From NCBI GenBank assembly GCA_012965455.1, contig DTSG01000156.1, forward strand, positions 5,424 to 14,313: a stretch of 8,890 bases of DNA, written 5' to 3'. The stretch is from Planctomycetaceae bacterium. GTDB lineage: Bacteria > Planctomycetota > Planctomycetia > Pirellulales > Pirellulaceae. Under the pieces are notes generated by a model that saw nothing but the letters and a program-made list of their open reading frames with translations, had not been told where the DNA came from and made no database searches. Shown here in pieces: positions 1 through 7,266 of this stretch; within the stretch, counting starts at the first letter, position 1, and each line of letters starts with the position of its first letter. Made by a program: the position numbers and the translations under genes.

Positions 1-2661
1 AGCCCACCAGTCGGCGAAGGATGACCCCATAGCACCGTGTTGCGCCATTTCTTTAGCCACTTTGTATCCTTCTAAGATGTGCTGAAAGGTACCGATTTGA
101 ATATTGAAATGCTCTAAAGTACGCATGAGCGTAAGGATTTCGTCTTGTCGATAACTGTGGCAATGAATCCAGCGGTCCCCATCGAGTATTTCTTGTAGTG
201 CTTCGAGTTCTAAGTCAACTCGCGGCGGTAATCCCCGATGTGTCTTGTTCCACTGCAGGTGATCTTTTTTATATTGCTTGGCACGCACAAATGCATCGTG
301 CATAATTTGTTCAACGCCCATGCGAGTTTGAGGATAGCGTGTGGTATATTCATCTCCCCAGTTGCTTTGTTTGACGTTTTCTCCCAAAGCAAATTTGATG
401 CCTTGCGGGGCTGCGGCAAATTTCATTTGTTCTCCCAGTGAACCCCACCGTAACTTGATCACTTGGTTCTGTCCGCCAATTGGATTTGCGGAGCCATGTA
501 AAATATTGGCCATCGTGACGCCACCGGCGAGTTGGCGGTAGATTGTTATATCATGTGAATCAACAAAGTCGCCTATGCGAACTTCGGCGGTTATGGATTG
601 TGCGCTCTCGTTGACTCCTCCATCGGTTGCCATGTGTGAGTGGCAATCGATAATTCCGGCAGTGATGTGTTTGCCCGCTGCATCGACAACTAACGCACCG
701 CGAGGGGCTTTTAAATTCGTTCCCACGGCGACAATGACTCCGTTTTCAACAAGCATGTCGGCTTCTTGTAGAATCCCTTGTTCTGCGGAAGTCCAAATGG
801 TTGCATTGGTTATGAGTAGTGCTTTTGGTTGATTAGGTTTGGTGTCTCGGCCATAGGCGCCAAGTGGGAAATTCACAGCAAAGGTTGCTTTATCTTCTGC
901 CTTAGGTTTTTCATCCTTCTTTTTTTGTTTCGCTGAGTCGTCTGGTTCAGTTGTTTTCTCAATTTCTCGTGTAATTGTGATGTCCGTGATCGTCCCGTCC
1001 GGCGTGGTCCATTGCCCTTGTCCGTGAACAGGACCCGCGGCAGAATCGTTTCCTATTAATATCAGGGTAAACATGATAAATCCATCTTGGCCAAAATGTT
1101 CTCCGGGCAAGACAGCACTTAGCCGCGCACCCCGCAGTGAAACTTTGGTAAGCGGAATGATTACTTGTTGTGGTTCGTCTTCCTCGGATTCGTTTTCGGC
1201 ATCTTTATCGTCTTCTTGATCTTGTTGTTTTATGGCTTGTGTCAATTGCCCGGATAGTTTGGGAGCCTTCCCTGAAAGTTCAAGGTTCCATATCGCGGGT
1301 TCTTTGCCGAGCGACAGTTTCCAGTTCCCGCCGACGTCTAAGAGTGGTTTTTTGTTGAGTTCAAATCGTTGTCCGGCGACCCACACTTCATGGATCTTGG
1401 TTTTTGCATTAAAAATATCGCCCGTTGCAATAATCAAGCTTGCTAGTTTTCCTGATGCGACAGTGCCCACGAGGTTTGTTATTCCGAGGGTTGTGGCTGG
1501 TTGAGTTGTAAGAGCAGCTAGGGCCTGTTCAGGATCGAGTCCTCGTTGAACAGCACGGCGTAGGTTTTTGAGAAAATCCGATCGTTTATTGAGACCATGG
1601 CTTGTGAGCATTATCGGGATACCAGCATTGGCAACGCGGCCTGGGTTTTCTGGGGCAATGTCCCAATGCATTAGCGTTTTGAGTGATACAGCACGTGCCG
1701 ATTCGATACTGCCAACATTGGGTGCTTTCGGAAAAGCAACAGGTACGATAATACTGCGAGCGGCTTGTTTAATTGCGCCGAGACGTTGATATTCTTTACC
1801 GGAGCCGAGCATGATAGCCGATAGGTTAAATTCGCGCGAGAACCGATCGGCACGCAGAAAATACTGTTCGTCGCCTGTAACAAACAGCGCTGTTTGATTT
1901 TGTGAAATCAATGGTTGTAAAGCAGCGAGGGCGTCATTACGTTCGGGGCGAGCGGTCGCTTGACCGCTATTAAAAGCACTCCAAGCTTTCGCGTACCATT
2001 GGGCATCCAGCAGTGCTTGTCTCGCTAGGGCAACGGCTCCCATCGGTGAATTAGGATAATTGGTGCGGCCGCGCCCGCTAGGCACTGTTAGGTGGATGTG
2101 TTGAAAAACGTTTTGACGCAGCACAACACGATCATTGCTGCCGGTGCCACAAATCACAACAGCGCTGTTACCGCGAAAGATCCCTTTGGGAGGAATTGCT
2201 AGTCGTGTTGTGAATCCTTGGCTACGGTAAGAGCTGTTCAGTGAACTACTGTTTTTGTAGTTCGCGGCCATATCTAGCTGTGGGGTAATCGCATCGTTCC
2301 AATAGGGCGCTCCGAGCGAATTGGAATTGTTCTCAACGCTGTTTTCGCTGTAGGCGTCGATAAAGCCAGCGTAGACAGTTTTTCCAGAAAGATCGATGAT
2401 ACGGGCGCCAGCTGGTGTGGCTCCAGATTTTCGGATTTCTTGAATCACGTCACCCTTAATGACGATCTCCATGTCCTCTAATTTCTCTCCTGGTTTGGTA
2501 ATAACGCTAGCATGCGTTAACACAGTCCAATCAGGAGTGTTGTCTTGTAAGCCAACGACTGGATCTGTGGTCGGTGTTTGAGATTGTGCGGATAATGAAA
2601 CCGCTCCCAAAAATAGAACCAACAGACAGAGATTAAAATGGCGTGGAGTGTAATGCAACAT
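1..2661 (-). CDS. Secreted two-domain amidohydrolase family protein (3' end outside window)
   Basis: Open for 887 codons from ATG at 2661 to the left edge, with no stop, so the C-terminus is missing. Residues 1-28 form a signal peptide (hydrophobic LCLLVLFLGAVSLSA, likely cut before QSQ), so it probably acts in the periplasm. Residues about 44-440 are a complete amidohydrolase-like unit, but its metal motif reads GFIDAYSEN (102-107) instead of HxH, and TSH at 353-355 stands where an Asp is usual, so this half looks inactive. Residues 445-600 are a beta-rich linker with an acidic run near 477-496 and a Lys-rich run near 570-590. From about 614 a second amidohydrolase domain begins with intact ligands: GIIDCHSHM (His674, His676), HCHS (His833, His835) and FQHILEG (His861). 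It also has NPIGGQNQ and SSFADWW, resembling the metallo-dependent hydrolase subgroup C. The substrate cannot be predicted. No Shine-Dalgarno site precedes the start, which is chosen by the signal peptide. Confidence 0.9.
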   Translation of the reverse strand, partial: MLHYTPRHFNLCLLVLFLGAVSLSAQSQTPTTDPVVGLQDNTPDWTVLTHASVITKPGEKLEDMEIVIKGDVIQEIRKSGATPAGARIIDLSGKTVYAGFIDAYSENSVENNSNSLGAPYWNDAITPQLDMAANYKNSSSLNSSYRSQGFTTRLAIPPKGIFRGNSAVVICGTGSNDRVVLRQNVFQHIHLTVPSGRGRTNYPNSPMGAVALARQALLDAQWYAKAWSAFNSGQATARPERNDALAALQPLISQNQTALFVTGDEQYFLRADRFSREFNLSAIMLGSGKEYQRLGAIKQAARSIIVPVAFPKAPNVGSIESARAVSLKTLMHWDIAPENPGRVANAGIPIMLTSHGLNKRSDFLKNLRRAVQRGLDPEQALAALTTQPATTLGITNLVGTVASGKLASLIIATGDIFNAKTKIHEVWVAGQRFELNKKPLLDVGGNWKLSLGKEPAIWNLELSGKAPKLSGQLTQAIKQQDQEDDKDAENESEEDEPQQVIIPLTKVSLRGARLSAVLPGEHFGQDGFIMFTLILIGNDSAAGPVHGQGQWTTPDGTITDITITREIEKTTEPDDSAKQKKKDEKPKAEDKATFAVNFPLGAYGRDTKPNQPKALLITNATIWTSAEQGILQEADMLVENGVIVAVGTNLKAPRGALVVDAAGKHITAGIIDCHSHMATDGGVNESAQSITAEVRIGDFVDSHDITIYRQLAGGVTMANILHGSANPIGGQNQVIKLRWGSLGEQMKFAAAPQGIKFALGENVKQSNWGDEYTTRYPQTRMGVEQIMHDAFVRAKQYKKDHLQWNKTHRGLPPRVDLELEALQEILDGDRWIHCHSYRQDEILTLMRTLEHFNIQIGTFQHILEGYKVAKEMAQHGAMGSSFADWWA

Positions 2662-2829
2662 AGTAATTTGAGCGTTTCGCTGAGTAAAAATGGATTAAAA
2701 TCAACTTCTTCAATCCTATGATATATTGCTGGACTTTGAAATCTACCACTCAGATTAAAACGTAGATTGTTTGATGGTGTAGAATAGTGCGAGTTCGATT
2801 TCCTTTCCTTTTTAATGTTGTTACTCACT
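2662..2829. promoter_or_regulatory. Divergent intergenic region with a 7-bp inverted repeat
   Basis: This 168-base AT-rich gap separates the 5' ends of the amidohydrolase (minus) and the S41 peptidase (plus), so both promoters should lie here. I could not place a convincing -35/-10 pair in either direction. The only regular structure is AATCTAC (2740-2746) and GTAGATT (2762-2768), a perfect 7-bp inverted repeat with a 15-base spacer. An extra AGATT inside the spacer gives an alternative shorter pairing. It could be an operator for a dimeric regulator or chance. A pyrimidine-rich run lies just before 2815, and neither gene has a recognisable Shine-Dalgarno site. Confidence 0.35.
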
Positions 2830-4185
2830 ATGCCTAAACGTAATGTCGCCATCATTATTGCTACGTTGCTGCTATCACTGATTTGTTATTCAAAGATTCC
2901 GCAAAACAACTATACTCGGCTCTATCAACGGGCAACGGCTATGCTCGATGCTCGCTATGTCGAAAAGATTGATCAGCGTCAATTGTTCCAAGGTGCCATG
3001 AACGGGATGATGGCGACTCTTGATGAGCACTCTGTATACATGGCGCCCCGAGAATACCGTGGTTTAGATGAAGTTCTCAATCAAGAATTTGGGGGTCTAG
3101 GAATATATATTGAGCGGATTCAAGAGTCCAATGAAATACGGATTATAACACCAGCATTGGGAAGTCCGGCGCTTGAGGAAGGGCTTCAGGCTGGGGATGT
3201 TATCGTCCGTATCGGCGATCGCCTTACCGCAGATTTGACAATTGAGGAATCGCAAAAACTGATGAAGGGTCCCGCTGGTGAAGATGTTGAGTTGACGGTA
3301 CGGAGAGAGGGCGAGGACGAGTTGCTAGCGTTTACGGTAACTAGAGCGATTATTCAAATGGCGTCAGTCCGCGGTTACAACCGACAAGCGGATGGACAAT
3401 GGAAGTACCGACTGCCAGAAGAAGACGAAGGAATTATTTATATGCAATTGGTCGATTTTGCAGCACGGTCGGCAGAAGAGATCAAGTCAATTTTGGAGGC
3501 GGCTCAGGCACAAAGTAGCTACCGTGGAATTATTCTTGATTTACGAGGCAATGGTGGGGGACTGTTGAATACCGCCGTCGATGTTTGTGATTTATTCATC
3601 AACCAGCAAAAAATCGTGAGTGTTCGTTTTCGTAATACGCAACAAGACCGTAGCTATGAGGGTACGGCTGAGGCGACGATTGATGCGACCACACCAATGG
3701 TGATTCTGATTGACGAGAACTCGGCAAGCGCCAGTGAAATTACAACAGCTTGCCTGCAGGATAATGAACGAGTTGTTGTAATTGGGCAGCGTAGTTATGG
3801 CAAAGGCTCGGTTCAGGATGTCGAAATTTTACAAGCGGGAGATGAGGAGCACGCGATTAAATTTACGATTGCGCATTTTTGGAGACCCGATGGACAGAAC
3901 ATTCATCGCCGAGAACCCATTGAACAAGCTGACGCAAACGCCGTGTGGGGCGTCCGGCCAACGGAGGGTTACGAAGTGATCCTGACGACCGAACAGCAAG
4001 CGGCAAATCAACAAGATCGGTTGCGAAGGTTTGTGATTCAACCACAGAGAAATGAAACCAACAGTGAGCCGACGGCCGTACCCGCAACAAGTGTTGAATT
4101 TGACAAAGAGTCTACTAAACCCAATGTGGACCCGCATTTGCAAAAAGCGATCGAGTATCTAAACCAGCGAGATTTTGCCGCCTAA
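2830..4185 (+). CDS. S41 family C-terminal processing peptidase (CtpA/Prc-like) with PDZ domain
   Basis: A 451-residue serine protease of the tail-specific/carboxyl-terminal processing family, probably membrane-anchored and facing the periplasm. MPKRN plus a hydrophobic segment (about 6-20) forms a signal anchor; no good lipobox is seen. Residues 28-80 are the N-terminal S41 helical region (DARYVE...LDEHSVYMAP). A PDZ domain spans about 85-175 (GLGIYIE, GLQAGDVIVRIGD). The protease core spans about 200-375, with LDLRGNGGG (236-244) as the oxyanion/substrate loop and ENSASASE carrying the catalytic Ser300 and Glu303. Lys325 lies in SYGKGSVQ. The 25-residue Ser-to-Lys spacing equals that of E. 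coli Prc (S430/K455) and algal D1 processing protease (S372/K397), and Asp311 matches Prc D441. The C-terminal 75 residues are variable and Gln-rich. An in-frame ATG at 2815 would add five residues; 2830 is preferred because MPKRN followed directly by the hydrophobic segment fits the family. The gene converges on the kinase gene. Confidence 0.93.
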   Translation: MPKRNVAIIIATLLLSLICYSKIPQNNYTRLYQRATAMLDARYVEKIDQRQLFQGAMNGMMATLDEHSVYMAPREYRGLDEVLNQEFGGLGIYIERIQESNEIRIITPALGSPALEEGLQAGDVIVRIGDRLTADLTIEESQKLMKGPAGEDVELTVRREGEDELLAFTVTRAIIQMASVRGYNRQADGQWKYRLPEEDEGIIYMQLVDFAARSAEEIKSILEAAQAQSSYRGIILDLRGNGGGLLNTAVDVCDLFINQQKIVSVRFRNTQQDRSYEGTAEATIDATTPMVILIDENSASASEITTACLQDNERVVVIGQRSYGKGSVQDVEILQAGDEEHAIKFTIAHFWRPDGQNIHRREPIEQADANAVWGVRPTEGYEVILTTEQQAANQQDRLRRFVIQPQRNETNSEPTAVPATSVEFDKESTKPNVDPHLQKAIEYLNQRDFAA

Positions 4186-4200
4186 AAGGCTTGTTGAGGG

Positions 4201-4214
4201 GAGCAGCAATGCTC
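4201..4214. terminator. Small hairpin with GCAA tetraloop after the S41 gene
   Basis: GAGCA (4201-4205), loop GCAA (4206-4209) and TGCTC (4210-4214) form a perfect 5-bp stem closed by a GNRA-type tetraloop on the plus-strand RNA, 15 bases after the peptidase stop. There is no T-run after it, so as an intrinsic terminator it is weak; it may instead protect the 3' end of the mRNA. Confidence 0.3.
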
Positions 4215-4220
4215 GTGAAT

Positions 4221-4242
4221 AGGATTACCAATAGATAATCCT
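4221..4242. terminator. Inverted repeat between convergent genes, possible bidirectional terminator
   Basis: AGGATTA (4221-4227) and TAATCCT (4236-4242) are perfect complements around an 8-base loop. They sit in the 67-base gap between the convergent peptidase and kinase stops, so one symmetric hairpin would serve transcripts from both sides. No poly-T tract follows in either direction and the stem is AT-rich, so terminator function is only a positional inference. Confidence 0.35.
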
Positions 4243-4252
4243 CGTCAAGCAA

Positions 4253-5911
4253 TTATTGACTGGCGTTGGGATCTTGCGGTACGAGTTTAAAGACTTCACC
4301 GTCGAGTCCCATTTCTTGTAGATCGCTGGTGGTCCAATCCTCACCGCTGACAATGATGATGCTGCCGCGGGTCACATCGAACTTGCCTGTTTCTGCAAAG
4401 TACGGCGGTCGTTCGAGTATGTATTCGTAACTTCCTGGCGGCAATGAGATTGAAATCGGGTTCGACTTTGACAGTCCATCATCTTGCGAGTCATTGATTT
4501 TATAAATCTCTTTTCCGGCAGATGTTATTTTAATTTCCCACCGCTTATTTCGGTATTCAACAGGGAACTGAACTTGCACATAGCCGGGGCGATTTTGATA
4601 CCAAATGCCGCCAGCGAGTCCGCATAAAACAACGATGGCCAGAAACGTGATGAAATAATTGACTTTTCCATAAGTGCGTTTTGCATTTCGTTTGGCGGTG
4701 ACCGATTCGGATTCGATCTCGGGTACGGTTCGGCGACTTGGTCGACTTGCTGTTTCAACGGATAATAAAATGTCGGGCCGGTCGACCTCCATGGTCGAGG
4801 CATTGTCATCTCCAATGTCCAAGTCGATACTTTGAATCGATTGGATGAGCGACTCGTCTGATTGGATATTAGGTTCTAATGACACCGTTGCCAAACGGCA
4901 TGTTTCTAATGCTCCGACCACTTCGTCCATCGATTGATAGCGATTGTTAGGATCTTTAGCAAGCATGCGGCGGAATATTTGGTCCAATAACTCTGGGATG
5001 TCATCACGAGAATCGTGAAGCGAGGGTATGGGATCGTCTCGGTGCGATAGGAGCTTTTGGATTACGGAGGACCCAGGAAAGGGCGCGTGTCCCACGAGGA
5101 GTCGAAAGATAGAGCAGCCGAGGCTGTAGATGTCAGCGCGTTGATCGACATGATGGACGTCTTCCGCTTGTTCAGGTGACATGTAATCTACGGTGCCAAT
5201 GATCTGGTTGTGCTGGGTGATGCTGTCGTCGTCACTATCTTGAGGTCGCTGCAAGGAGACGAGGCCCATATCGAGTATTTTAATGACCCCATCATCATCC
5301 AGCAGCATGTTATGTGGCTTGATGTCGCGGTGAATGACGCCTTGATTGTGCGCGTAGGCGAGTCCCACTGCAGCTTGCGTCATATAGCCAATGACTTCGG
5401 GGACCGTTAGGACAGTCTCGCGTCGCACGACCACCCCTAAATCCTCACCCTGCACTAATTCCATTACCATGTAGTACTTTTTGCCAGATTGGTTGGCATC
5501 AATCGCTGTGACGATATTAGGGTGAGACAGCTTGGCGGCGACTTCAACTTCGCGAAAAAACCTTCGTAACGTAGAGCTGTCGGCTGTTACTTTAGATGAA
5601 ATCACCTTGATAGCCACTCGGTGCTTCATCGTTTTATGTTCAGCTTCATAAACAATGCCCATACCGCCACGGCCAATAATCTTAATTAAGCGATAATTAT
5701 CTAGCTGGAGGGAATGGACTTTTCCTTGGCAGAGTCTTTGAGCTTGAAATTTACTTAGAATCCCTTCTTTTCGTAGGGTCTTTGCCAACGCATCGCCATC
5801 GATCGGTCTTGCTTCGACCGCCTGATTAGCAATCCATTCACGGACTGCCTCGGCAGTCATGATTTCCGCTTCGTCTAAATAGCTGATAAATTGCTTTAAG
5901 GAGACAGCCAT
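4253..5911 (-). CDS. Transmembrane Ser/Thr protein kinase (Hanks-type, PknB-like)
   Basis: A 552-residue eukaryotic-like kinase. Residues 1-70 are a helical N-terminal module (ILSKFQAQRLCQGK) of a type I associate with planctomycete kinases. The kinase domain spans about 72-340 with all key parts: glycine loop IGRGGMG (79-85), VAIK Lys102, helix C Glu121, HRDIKPHN with Asp196, Lys198 and Asn201, a DMG in place of DFG (Asp214), and GTVDYMSPE (239-247). It should therefore bind ATP and phosphorylate Ser/Thr. A 75-residue juxtamembrane stretch rich in Ser, Asp and Glu leads to one membrane helix (about 417-438). A C-terminal domain of about 112 residues follows, beta-rich (LPPGSYEYILERPPYF) and reminiscent of PEGA-type repeats, probably an outward-facing sensor. 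The signal and targets are unknown. The start ATG has no Shine-Dalgarno site; the 30 bases before it are C-rich. A candidate promoter lies at 5979-6008. Confidence 0.94.
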   Translation of the reverse strand: MAVSLKQFISYLDEAEIMTAEAVREWIANQAVEARPIDGDALAKTLRKEGILSKFQAQRLCQGKVHSLQLDNYRLIKIIGRGGMGIVYEAEHKTMKHRVAIKVISSKVTADSSTLRRFFREVEVAAKLSHPNIVTAIDANQSGKKYYMVMELVQGEDLGVVVRRETVLTVPEVIGYMTQAAVGLAYAHNQGVIHRDIKPHNMLLDDDGVIKILDMGLVSLQRPQDSDDDSITQHNQIIGTVDYMSPEQAEDVHHVDQRADIYSLGCSIFRLLVGHAPFPGSSVIQKLLSHRDDPIPSLHDSRDDIPELLDQIFRRMLAKDPNNRYQSMDEVVGALETCRLATVSLEPNIQSDESLIQSIQSIDLDIGDDNASTMEVDRPDILLSVETASRPSRRTVPEIESESVTAKRNAKRTYGKVNYFITFLAIVVLCGLAGGIWYQNRPGYVQVQFPVEYRNKRWEIKITSAGKEIYKINDSQDDGLSKSNPISISLPPGSYEYILERPPYFAETGKFDVTRGSIIIVSGEDWTTSDLQEMGLDGEVFKLVPQDPNASQ

Positions 5912-5973
5912 TAATTCGGTGGTGGAATGGGAGTGGGTGGGTGAAAGTCTGTGAGGTGAATTACAGGGTGCAT
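5911..5973 (-). CDS. Possible 20-codon proline-rich leader ORF ahead of the kinase
   Basis: ATG at 5973 opens a 20-codon frame ending in TAA, whose last base is the A of the kinase ATG (TAATG overlap). The peptide has seven prolines, four of them in the last six residues (PIPPPN), and a PPP next to the stop. Such runs are known to slow ribosomes that lack EF-P. AAGGAG (5976-5981) precedes its ATG, but the spacing is only 2 bases, shorter than is usual. The same bases overlap a predicted -10 box, so the transcript may begin at or inside this ATG, leaving it leaderless or not translated. Translational coupling to the kinase is possible but unproven; a short frame like this can occur by chance. 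Confidence 0.25.
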   Translation of the reverse strand: MHPVIHLTDFHPPTPIPPPN

Positions 5974-5978
5974 TGCTC

Positions 5979-6008
5979 CTTATAGAGTACCACGTAATTG
6001 ATGTTCAA
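5979..6008 (-). promoter_or_regulatory. Candidate sigma70-type promoter of the kinase gene
   Basis: Read on the minus strand, TTGAAC (6003-6008) and TATAAG (5979-5984) are separated by 18 bases, matching 4 of 6 and 5 of 6 consensus bases. The expected transcription start is near 5972, about 60 bases before the kinase ATG. The promoter lies downstream of the unknown gene's stop, so the kinase can be transcribed independently. Planctomycete promoter rules are poorly known to me, so this rests on the general bacterial consensus. Confidence 0.45.
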
Positions 6009-6027
6009 CAATATTCGGGGTTGTAAT

Positions 6028-7266
6028 TTAATTGCGGCAAAGTTCATCAAAAGACATAACTGGCCAGCGACACGAAGCTTGCAATTGCTGGGCATCCGCT
6101 TGATGTTCAGTGAAAAAGATAATGTCGCCGGAAGTAGCACGGCATAAATCAACGTCTCCGGCAACCCGCTCTTCTTGTTCCACACGCCAGTCAATCGATC
6201 CCTCGTTGATTTGAAAATAGCGGCGGTCGTCGGTTGATAGGGTGCTGTATTGTTGTTGTGTGCCATAGGAGACGGCGCGTAAGCCTTGGGTTTGCAACCA
6301 ATCCCGATTGATAAGCAGACCATCAGGACAAAAATCCCAACGCTGGAGATGGGGTCGGTAAACATGATTTGTCGACCATTGAGTGATTGGCACTCTAGTA
6401 AAACATGTCATAGGTAATTCTCCGTGAATTGTTTTACTTGCGGCAGTCAGGGTTTTCGATGCAATGATACGTCGTAAGGTATTTAGTGCAGCGTGGTTTG
6501 ATTGTGGAAGTTCGTCTAGCAATTGGTTGATCCAATGTTGACGTGTTTCATCTGGCCAAGGACCGTCACAATCGCGTGTCCAGTGGCCAAGATAGTTTGC
6601 GCAGGTGAACCACTCAGGTAAAGCAATAGTTCCAGTGGAATTAAATGGCTTGAAATTGACTACTCTTGTAGTTGGTGTTTTGACTTGCAAGTACCGAACG
6701 TGATCAGTTGGTTTGTTATGTAGTAGTGCTGTTAATAAACTGTTATTACGGAGTTGCAACACATCGACAATATTGGCGCTGGCGATTAGTATTCGGTCGC
6801 GGAGAGCTGGCCGGTTGGACAAATTATTTTTGTTAGCAGGAGTCGTGGCGTTGACGGAGGGGCCTGCCAAAACGTCATAGGGTGCCGATAATTTGGATTG
6901 GGGTTTGTTGATGATTGCTGCCCATTTGGTGGGGTTGGAATAGCAGTGTATGGTGCCGAGAGTAAAAGCCAACTTTCGTTGTCGCGCTTGGATGAACTCG
7001 TGAGTCGTTGTTTGTGGGGTTGTGAGAATTAGTTGTGTTTGTTGAGAGGCTTGTGCGAGACATTCGTTGAGTGCAGCGAACCAAGGTATTTGTTCATAAA
7101 GTGGGTGTTTAAGGCGTGAAGAGATAATCGCGCGAGATTGTATGGACGGTAGTTCGCCTCGATAGAGATATGGGCGTTTACCAATGGCGTTTCCGATGGA
7201 TGGTGCGAACCACGGCGGCGGATCAAAGGTAATGTTGTACGACTGTTGTTGGGCAATCGGTGGCAT
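6028..7266 (-). CDS. Uncharacterised two-part protein, possible Rossmann-like plus AbiGi/DUF2971-like halves
   Basis: I do not recognise a named family. The frame encodes 412 residues from ATG 7266, chosen because AGGGG lies 7 bases before it; a GTG at 7284 would add six residues. No signal peptide or membrane helix is seen, so it is probably cytoplasmic. Residues about 60-195 alternate helices and short strands (TQLILTTPQTTTHEFIQ, then RDRILIASANIVDVLQLRNN...LL), suggesting a Rossmann-like fold with a TTTH loop. Residues 220-250 carry WTRDCDGPWPDE, which looks like a conserved signature. The C-terminal part has MTCFTRVPI (286-294), YRPHLQRWDFCPDGLLINRDWL (303-324), SYG (333-335) and DWRVEQEERVAGDVDL (359-374). 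This order (a TRVPI-like strand, a G-I-x-I strand, then W-x-x-E-x-E-x-R) faintly resembles AbiGi-antitoxin/DUF2971 proteins, which is inference only. It is rich in Thr, Asn and Gln compared with its neighbours. It lies between asnB and the kinase with gaps of 133 and 116 bases. Confidence 0.8.
   Translation of the reverse strand: MPPIAQQQSYNITFDPPPWFAPSIGNAIGKRPYLYRGELPSIQSRAIISSRLKHPLYEQIPWFAALNECLAQASQQTQLILTTPQTTTHEFIQARQRKLAFTLGTIHCYSNPTKWAAIINKPQSKLSAPYDVLAGPSVNATTPANKNNLSNRPALRDRILIASANIVDVLQLRNNSLLTALLHNKPTDHVRYLQVKTPTTRVVNFKPFNSTGTIALPEWFTCANYLGHWTRDCDGPWPDETRQHWINQLLDELPQSNHAALNTLRRIIASKTLTAASKTIHGELPMTCFTRVPITQWSTNHVYRPHLQRWDFCPDGLLINRDWLQTQGLRAVSYGTQQQYSTLSTDDRRYFQINEGSIDWRVEQEERVAGDVDLCRATSGDIIFFTEHQADAQQLQASCRWPVMSFDELCRN

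Noticed and set aside
238..1789. Several plus-strand frames of 60-90 codons opposite the amidohydrolase
   Set aside because: They are antisense shadows of an 887-codon frame with clear domain motifs, and none has a plausible protein character.
2815..2829. ATG at 2815 as start of the S41 peptidase
   Set aside because: It adds only MLLLT before MPKRN. Basic residues followed directly by the hydrophobic segment fit a signal anchor better from 2830. It cannot be excluded, as neither start has a Shine-Dalgarno site.
2517..2855. A 112-residue minus-strand frame across the divergent gap
   Set aside because: It overlaps the starts of two well-supported genes and has no recognisable domain or ribosome-binding site.
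4782..4798. Inverted repeat TCGACC / GGTCGA inside the kinase gene
   Set aside because: Only 6 bp with a 5-base spacer, in a coding region with several GTCGAC-like words; chance is sufficient.
5961..6365. A 134-residue minus-strand frame that begins like a lipoprotein signal peptide (VLMVCLSIGIGC)
   Set aside because: It overlaps the 3' end of the unknown gene in another frame. The longer frame has motif-like segments exactly there (RWDFCPDGLLI, DWRVEQEER), the lipobox is imperfect, and the rest of the short frame shows no domain.
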